From NCBI GenBank assembly GCA_035995985.1, contig DASYJY010000266.1:1-25968 (forward strand): 25,968 nucleotides of DNA. Direction: 5' to 3'. Positions 21,989-25,968 of the stretch are shown here, one piece after another; within the stretch, counting starts at the first letter, position 1; every line of letters starts with the position of its first letter. This DNA is from JADGNZ01 sp035995985 (GTDB taxonomy: Bacteria > Acidobacteriota > Thermoanaerobaculia > Gp7-AA8). Made by a program: the position numbers and the translations under genes. The notes under the pieces are model-generated. The model saw nothing but the letters and a program-made list of their open reading frames with translations. It searched no databases and was not told the origin of the DNA.

Positions 21989-22242
21989 CGCGGCTTCTTC
22001 AACGCCGCCAGAACGGCTTCGTTCTCGAATTCATCCGCAAGTTGGTTGAATCCGCGCGGATCGAGACCGGGCTGCAGCTGGCTTTGATGAGGAACGATCC
22101 GCAGGGAACGCCTTGGCTCGACAGGCTTCAAGCCTCTCCGCAGACCTTCGTTGATCGCGTCTTTAAGACTGACGTGCTCGTGTTCGATAGTCTCGCGGAC
22201 AAGTTGCGCAACATCGGGGTCGAGAGTGAGGGTCGTTCTCAT
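21985..22242 (-). CDS. vapB: VapB-type ribbon-helix-helix antitoxin
   Basis: ATG 22242 gives 85 aa. Residues 1-38 (MRTTLTLDPDVAQLVRETIE ... SLKDAINEGLRRGL) form a ribbon-helix-helix DNA-binding domain: the strand RTTLTL contacts operator DNA and two helices follow. Residues 45-85 (IVPHQSQLQPGLDP, then FNQLADEFENEAVL) are the toxin-neutralising arm that wraps a PIN toxin. It precedes vapC with a 4-nt overlap, the classic order. VapB proteins usually autorepress with VapC, so the promoter just upstream is the likely operator. An in-frame ATG at 22251 would add three residues. The antitoxin is intact although its toxin is frameshifted. Confidence 0.88.
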   Translation of the reverse strand: MRTTLTLDPDVAQLVRETIEHEHVSLKDAINEGLRRGLKPVEPRRSLRIVPHQSQLQPGLDPRGFNQLADEFENEAVLAALKKPR

Positions 22243-22249
22243 CCCAGAC

Positions 22250-22278
22250 ATCGTGCTGCGCGCGAATGGTGATGTCAA
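22250..22278 (-). promoter_or_regulatory. Promoter of vapBC, predicted leaderless
   Basis: A perfect TTGACA (22273-22278 on the minus strand), a 17-bp spacer and CACGAT (22250-22255) lie directly before vapB. The start ATG 22242 is 7 nt beyond the -10, so the mRNA would begin at or next to the start codon. The -10 is weak (3 of 6), which suits a repressible toxin-antitoxin promoter. Confidence 0.5.
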
Positions 22279-22292
22279 GATGTGGCGGAGGA

Positions 22293-22310
22293 CGGCGGCC
22301 TTCGCCGCCG
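22293..22310. terminator. GC-rich hairpin downstream of the secreted-protein gene
   Basis: CGGCGGC and GCCGCCG pair over 7 bp around CTTC. It lies 17 nt past the stop of the 22327-23088 gene and just ahead of the vapB promoter. There is no U-tract on either strand, so intrinsic termination is uncertain. Confidence 0.35.
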
Positions 22311-22326
22311 CCCTGCGCTCGCTTGA

Positions 22327-23088
22327 TTACGGTTTGTACTCGGCAGCCGAGATGAAGCGGCCGTCGTTCGTGGCGTTGTCGACGACTACGGCGTAGCAGA
22401 CGGCCGAGTCGCTCGGGTCGAACTGGACGTTCCCGTTGCTGACGATCGAGCTCACTGCCGTCTGACGCCAGCCGTTCGCGGCCAGGCTGATCGTGACGGT
22501 GCCGATGGTCTGCGTGCCGCTGTTGTCGAGGATGGTCGCCTTCACGGAGTTCGCCGCTCCCGACTGATCGAAGCAGCCGATGTTTGTGCGCGTGTTGGAG
22601 TCGACCGTGATTCCGGGCGCGAACGAGCGCGAACCGGAGCCGGCGAATTCGAGCACTGGAATCGGCGTCGAATAGCGCGTCCCCGCTGTGCGCACTTCGG
22701 TATTGACGATGAAGCGGTTGTTGCGCGTGCCGCCTGAAGTGTCAGGACTCGTAAAGGTAACGGCACCGGCGCCGCTGAATCCATTGAACACGGCATCCAG
22801 GAAGTTGTTGAACGTCTTCAACTCGCCGGCGGCGAGCGGAACCAGCGCCGTACGCTTCGTTCCAGTCGTGTCATAGAGCGTTGCGGTGACGGAAAATGCT
22901 GACGAGGTCGGATTGAGGATCGCCACATAGGACTGAAAGGCGCCGCCAATTCCGGCAACGTTCGCCACGACCGGTACTGTCTGAAAATCGGAGGCGAATG
23001 CCAGACTGCGGACATGCTGCTGTTGTGCGAAGGCCGAGGTGGTAAGCACCGCCCCCATTGTGAGAACCATGAGCGAAATGCGTCTCAT
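22327..23088 (-). CDS. Secreted protein of unknown function, beta-sandwich-like
   Basis: This 253-aa protein has a signal peptide (MRRISLMVLTMGAVLTTSAFA, then QQQHV). The mature part is rich in beta-strand patterns and Thr/Ser/Asn (VPVVANVAGIGGAFQSYVAILNPTSS, FSVTATLYDTTGT, NNRFIVNTEVRTAGT) and reads as one or two Ig-like or sandwich domains. Two cysteines (NIGCFD and AVCYAV) lie in the C-terminal half. The family is unrecognised. ATG 23088 has AGGAG about 8 nt upstream. It lies 30 nt downstream of the DUF4331 gene in the same orientation and is probably the last gene of that transcript. Confidence 0.78.
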   Translation of the reverse strand: MRRISLMVLTMGAVLTTSAFAQQQHVRSLAFASDFQTVPVVANVAGIGGAFQSYVAILNPTSSAFSVTATLYDTTGTKRTALVPLAAGELKTFNNFLDAVFNGFSGAGAVTFTSPDTSGGTRNNRFIVNTEVRTAGTRYSTPIPVLEFAGSGSRSFAPGITVDSNTRTNIGCFDQSGAANSVKATILDNSGTQTIGTVTISLAANGWRQTAVSSIVSNGNVQFDPSDSAVCYAVVVDNATNDGRFISAAEYKP

Positions 23089-23118
23089 GCTGCAATCTCC
23101 TATTTGTTAGTATTTCGT

Positions 23119-24654
23119 TTACGGCTGCGGCTGGGTCGGATCGGGGATGGTCGGCGTCACGACAGAGTTGGTTCCGCCGTGACCTTGCAGCAATCCCTGA
23201 TGCGGCGGCGCGAGGAACGGGAAGCGCGGAAGGAAATCTTTGTCGTTCGTTTCCACGCCTTTGGCCAGCCCTGCACCGGGATCGCCAGCCGTAATGAGAC
23301 TGATGAGCACTGTATTGACGTTCACCTGATGCTTATTCGGCGCAGATCCCCCGCCGAGGCGGCGTCCATTGGGGAATTGCGAATCGATGGCGGCATCGAG
23401 TGTAATGACGTCGCCTGTAGAGCCATCTGCGATCGGGATTGGACGCCCGAGGTTGATTGCGTTGATGATATCGAGGCGAGGTCCTTTGAGCGTTGTCACC
23501 GCCGATGCGGGGACGCCGAGCGCCTTGTAAATGCCGAGCGCTTCTGCGTCGCGGACGAGAACCGGATAGAGAATATCGGCTCCGAAACGCGTCACGTCTT
23601 TCATCGGATCGGTATGCAGATAGAGAGTATGCCGCTGCGTTCCAACCAGTCCGGCATTGAAGAGGGGCAGCGCATTGCGGCCAACCTGAACGTAATTGCC
23701 CGAGCCGCGAAGGCCGGTCACGATATTGCTGTTGTCAACCGTCTGCGTGGCCTGGCGGCTGATGCTGACCCAGATGCGCAGCAGGCTGTCCGTAGATGAC
23801 GCGTTGAGCGTTCCATTGTGCGGAATCCCGTTCGGGAAGAGATCCGCGGTCGGAACTTCGAGGGCGATCGACGAGACATTGAAGCCGGCGAAGACGTCTT
23901 CGATGGGTGTGGCGCGAGCGCCCTGAATTCCGCCGAGGTCGCTCTTGCCGAGGTTGACGAGATCGAAGATGCCCTTCTCGTCGAGCTGATAGGGATCGTC
24001 GAAATCGCCGGCGATGATGCGTGCGCCGCCGGCCAGCGTCTGGATGTAGCTGTCAATGAACGTCTGATCGTACAGACCGCGCTCGCGGCTGGCCGGATCG
24101 CCGGAGTCGTAGCCTTTGAACGCGCCGAGGCCGTAGACGAGACGATCGGTCTGCGGGCCGTGGTTGTTCGGCAGCACCTTGATGTTCTCCCCGAGCACCG
24201 TCGGGTTCGGCTGGCCGGGCGCGAGCAGGCGCGTGACCGTCATTGTCTCGGTGCCGCCGGTGAGTTGCCACAAGAGCTCATTGCCGCCGCCGAGGGCGTC
24301 GGTCGGCCCGGGCGTCGGAGCTTGGGCGAGCGTGTTCTTGAATTCGACACGATAGACCGCCTCGTCTTTCAGACTCGTTCCTTTGCCGATGTGAAACTCA
24401 TAACGATAGCCATTGCATGCGCGGAATCCCTGATTGCCCTGGCCCGGCTCGTGGAGCGGGTTGTAGTCCATAATCAGGTAGAGCTTGTCGTGCGCGCCGT
24501 TCGACACCCACGCGAAGGTGTCAGTGTTATCGGCGCACGGCTCATTGAGGATGGCCAATGCTTCACGATGGCTGGAGGCCCAGGCCTGCGGTGCCACAAT
24601 GGCAAGCGTGACGAGGACCGCGCCAGCCACACGTACTACGGGGGAGAGTCTCAT
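23119..24654 (-). CDS. DUF4331 family exported protein
   Basis: This 511-aa protein starts with a signal peptide ending QAWA and immediately shows the DUF4331 hallmark SSHREALAILNEPCADNTDTFAWV. Later family segments are LYLIMDYNPLHEPGQGNQGF, then YEFHIGKG and YRVEFKN. A second half carries ISIALEVPTADLFPNG-like and LRIWVSISRQ-like strands (the first reads VSSIALEVPTADLFPNG). The molecular function of DUF4331 is unknown; a periplasmic or extracellular location is expected. ATG 24654 follows AAGGAG by 6 nt. It lies 85 nt downstream of the HupE/UreJ-like gene, same orientation, in what looks like a cluster with DUF4198, a family linked by others to metal uptake. Confidence 0.9.
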   Translation of the reverse strand: MRLSPVVRVAGAVLVTLAIVAPQAWASSHREALAILNEPCADNTDTFAWVSNGAHDKLYLIMDYNPLHEPGQGNQGFRACNGYRYEFHIGKGTSLKDEAVYRVEFKNTLAQAPTPGPTDALGGGNELLWQLTGGTETMTVTRLLAPGQPNPTVLGENIKVLPNNHGPQTDRLVYGLGAFKGYDSGDPASRERGLYDQTFIDSYIQTLAGGARIIAGDFDDPYQLDEKGIFDLVNLGKSDLGGIQGARATPIEDVFAGFNVSSIALEVPTADLFPNGIPHNGTLNASSTDSLLRIWVSISRQATQTVDNSNIVTGLRGSGNYVQVGRNALPLFNAGLVGTQRHTLYLHTDPMKDVTRFGADILYPVLVRDAEALGIYKALGVPASAVTTLKGPRLDIINAINLGRPIPIADGSTGDVITLDAAIDSQFPNGRRLGGGSAPNKHQVNVNTVLISLITAGDPGAGLAKGVETNDKDFLPRFPFLAPPHQGLLQGHGGTNSVVTPTIPDPTQPQP

Positions 24655-24739
24655 AGTTTCTCCTTGTTCTTACATCGTTGTCGACTGCGTTCGTTACAGT
24701 CGATCTACGGTGCGTTTGGAGAAACGGTCGTACGATTTC

Positions 24740-25786
24740 TTACGAAGCAAAGAACACGCGTTGGATGGACCAATAAAGTCCGATCGCGGCGATGAAAAGC
24801 GAACCGGGAATGACGATGCGCTGGCGGTACCACGGCTTTCTCCGGAACGGCAGCCCCAACAGAAGGAATGCCGCGAGAATCACAGTGAGCTGTCCGCATT
24901 CCACGCCGGCGTTGAACGACAGCAGTGCCGGGATGAACTCGGAACGCGGCAGGCCGATCTCGGTCAGCACGCCGGCGAAGCCCATTCCGTGCAGAAGGCC
25001 GAAACAGAAAACCACCACAGGCCGCCACGCGTGCAGTTTCGACGTGAAAATGTTCTCGACCGCGACATAGACAATCGACAGCGCGATGAGCGGTTCGACA
25101 ACTCGCGGCGACAGCGACACGACACCGTAAACCGTGAGCGCCAGCGTAATCGTGTGAGCGAGCGTGAATGCCGACACCTGCCAAAGCACTGGCTTGAGAT
25201 CGACGGCCAGGAGAAAAATGCCGAGGACGAAGAGAACGTGATCGAGTCCTCGGGGGAGGATGTGTGTGAATCCGAGACGGAGATACAGCGTCACGATCTG
25301 CCAACGCGTCAGCGGCACGACGGCGCGGTCGAGCGGAAATGGCGTGCTGGTCTTGCCGTCGTCGATCCATTGCGTGACGACCTCGCTCCTCCCCTCGCTT
25401 TGCAGCTTGAGGACGAAGTAGCCCACGATCGCGTCGTCGGCGAATGTGAATCGCGAGACCGACGGCGGCGTGCGCCCCGATATCCGCAGCCGCGTCACGT
25501 TCGGCTTTCCCTCGACGACGCTGATGGCGACGTTTTCGTGCGTTGCCGGCCGGCCATCGAAGGAGATGACGGCAGACGTTTCAATGCGGCGCAGAAAAAC
25601 ATCCGGCGGAACAGCCATCCCTTTCGCCTGTAACGGAAGATGCTCACGATCGACGAGCAGATCGACGAGGTAGGTTCCGTCCTTCCGAAAGTTCGCCTCA
25701 ACCTGCACGAGCCCAAGCTCGTGCGCGAGCAGCGGCAGGCCAAACGCGGCGACGAGACAAAGTGATGCGAGGAGGCGCCGGCTCAC
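24740..25786 (-). CDS. HupE/UreJ-like membrane protein with exported N-terminal domain
   Basis: GTG 25786 gives 348 aa. It overlaps the DUF4198 stop (GTGA), so translation is coupled, and it leaves a clean signal peptide (MSRRLLASLCLVAAFGLPLLA, then HELG). Longer starts would run into the upstream gene. Residues ~22-160 are a periplasmic beta-rich domain (VEANFRKDGTYLVDLLVDREHLP). Six helices follow with HupE/UreJ_2 signatures: GFTHILPRGLDHVLFVLGIF, FTLAHTITLALT and FCFGLLHGMGFAGVL, whose His and Asp residues are candidate metal ligands. HupE and UreJ relatives carry nickel (or cobalt) across the inner membrane. The cargo here is unknown and metal transport is inference from the family. Confidence 0.87.
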   Translation of the reverse strand: MSRRLLASLCLVAAFGLPLLAHELGLVQVEANFRKDGTYLVDLLVDREHLPLQAKGMAVPPDVFLRRIETSAVISFDGRPATHENVAISVVEGKPNVTRLRISGRTPPSVSRFTFADDAIVGYFVLKLQSEGRSEVVTQWIDDGKTSTPFPLDRAVVPLTRWQIVTLYLRLGFTHILPRGLDHVLFVLGIFLLAVDLKPVLWQVSAFTLAHTITLALTVYGVVSLSPRVVEPLIALSIVYVAVENIFTSKLHAWRPVVVFCFGLLHGMGFAGVLTEIGLPRSEFIPALLSFNAGVECGQLTVILAAFLLLGLPFRRKPWYRQRIVIPGSLFIAAIGLYWSIQRVFFAS

Positions 25787-25968
25787 TTCGGCAGCTCGAA
25801 GGTGATCGACGCCCACCAGCTTTCCCAATCGATTCCCGCATCGGCCGGCGCCGCTTCCATGTGCACGGCCTTGATCAGCCAGAAGCCGGCGTGCGCGAGC
25901 GGCAGCGTCACGCGCCCTTTCGCGTCGGTGCGCGCGCGGACCGCTTTTTCCGGATCGCTCTTGCTCAT
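25783..25968 (-). CDS. DUF4198 domain protein, C-terminal end only
   Basis: Only the last 61 residues are in the window; the frame is open to the right edge, so the ATG at 25968 is probably internal. The segment ARTDAKGRVTLPLAHAGFWLIKAVHM, followed by WESWWASITFELPK, matches the C-terminal beta-sandwich of DUF4198 proteins, which are periplasmic and often sit beside nickel/cobalt transport genes. Its stop overlaps the GTG of the HupE/UreJ-like gene by four bases, so the two are one transcription and translation unit. Confidence 0.8.
   Translation of the reverse strand: MSKSDPEKAVRARTDAKGRVTLPLAHAGFWLIKAVHMEAAPADAGIDWESWWASITFELPK

Noticed and set aside
1..25968. tRNA, rRNA, CRISPR array, phage or transposase genes
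   Set aside because: No direct-repeat array, clover-leaf sequence, rRNA segment, integrase or transposase motif was seen on either strand by reading; a tRNAscan or Infernal run could still find something I missed.

Overview
The window is a high-GC (roughly 60% by eye), gene-dense bacterial chromosome segment. It holds 27 coding regions, several of them with exported products, plus one extragenic repeat and no RNA genes, CRISPR array or intact transposon. The gene mix suggests a soil-type Gram-negative bacterium, plausibly Acidobacteriota: S9 and S8 secreted peptidases, a DUF4331/HupE/DUF4198 cluster, DUF11-like plus beta-helix proteins, a lone glutaryl-CoA dehydrogenase and VapBC. This placement is inference from gene content, not from a marker gene.

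Layout. 1-896 (-) is a sigma-70 family factor that reaches the window edge. 986-2934 (-) holds a secreted 5'-nucleotidase and an AT-hook DNA-binding protein, separated by a strong intrinsic terminator that lies inside the nucleotidase signal-peptide codons. 3030-4911 (-) is an ahcY-VOC operon. 5083-6268 (+) is a predicted outer-membrane protein with a small periplasmic cytochrome c. 6255-9787 holds two divergent exported peptidases, a subtilase (-) and a DPP IV-type S9 peptidase (+). 9821-9919 is a perfect 29-bp inverted repeat, in the longest gene-free stretch (9788-10009).

10010-12665 (+) is a tight three-gene operon: an SPFH protein with a membrane anchor, a probable SPFH lipoprotein and an unrecognised two-helix membrane protein. 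Then come a LeuB-type dehydrogenase (-), a large secreted DUF11/beta-helix protein (+), a YdjC/ChbG-like deacetylase (-), a small secreted protein (+), a GT2 glycosyltransferase and a GT-C-like membrane glycosyltransferase (both -), a SAM methyltransferase (+) and glutaryl-CoA dehydrogenase (+). 21546-22242 (-) is a VapBC module whose toxin gene carries a frameshift. 22327-25968 (-) is a cluster reading, in transcription order, DUF4198 (partial), HupE/UreJ-like, DUF4331 and a secreted protein.

Cross-cutting pattern. Starts fall into two classes. About eight genes have a clear AAGGAG-like ribosome-binding site. About eight others have none, but carry a TANNNT-like -10 box 6-11 nt from the start codon, which predicts leaderless or nearly leaderless mRNAs, mostly without a recognisable -35. 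The sigma factor at the left edge has a degenerate -35 recognition helix. Gene packing is extreme: divergent genes share or nearly share start regions (16528-16547, 19627-19637) and convergent genes overlap at their tails (6255-6268, 15748-15773).
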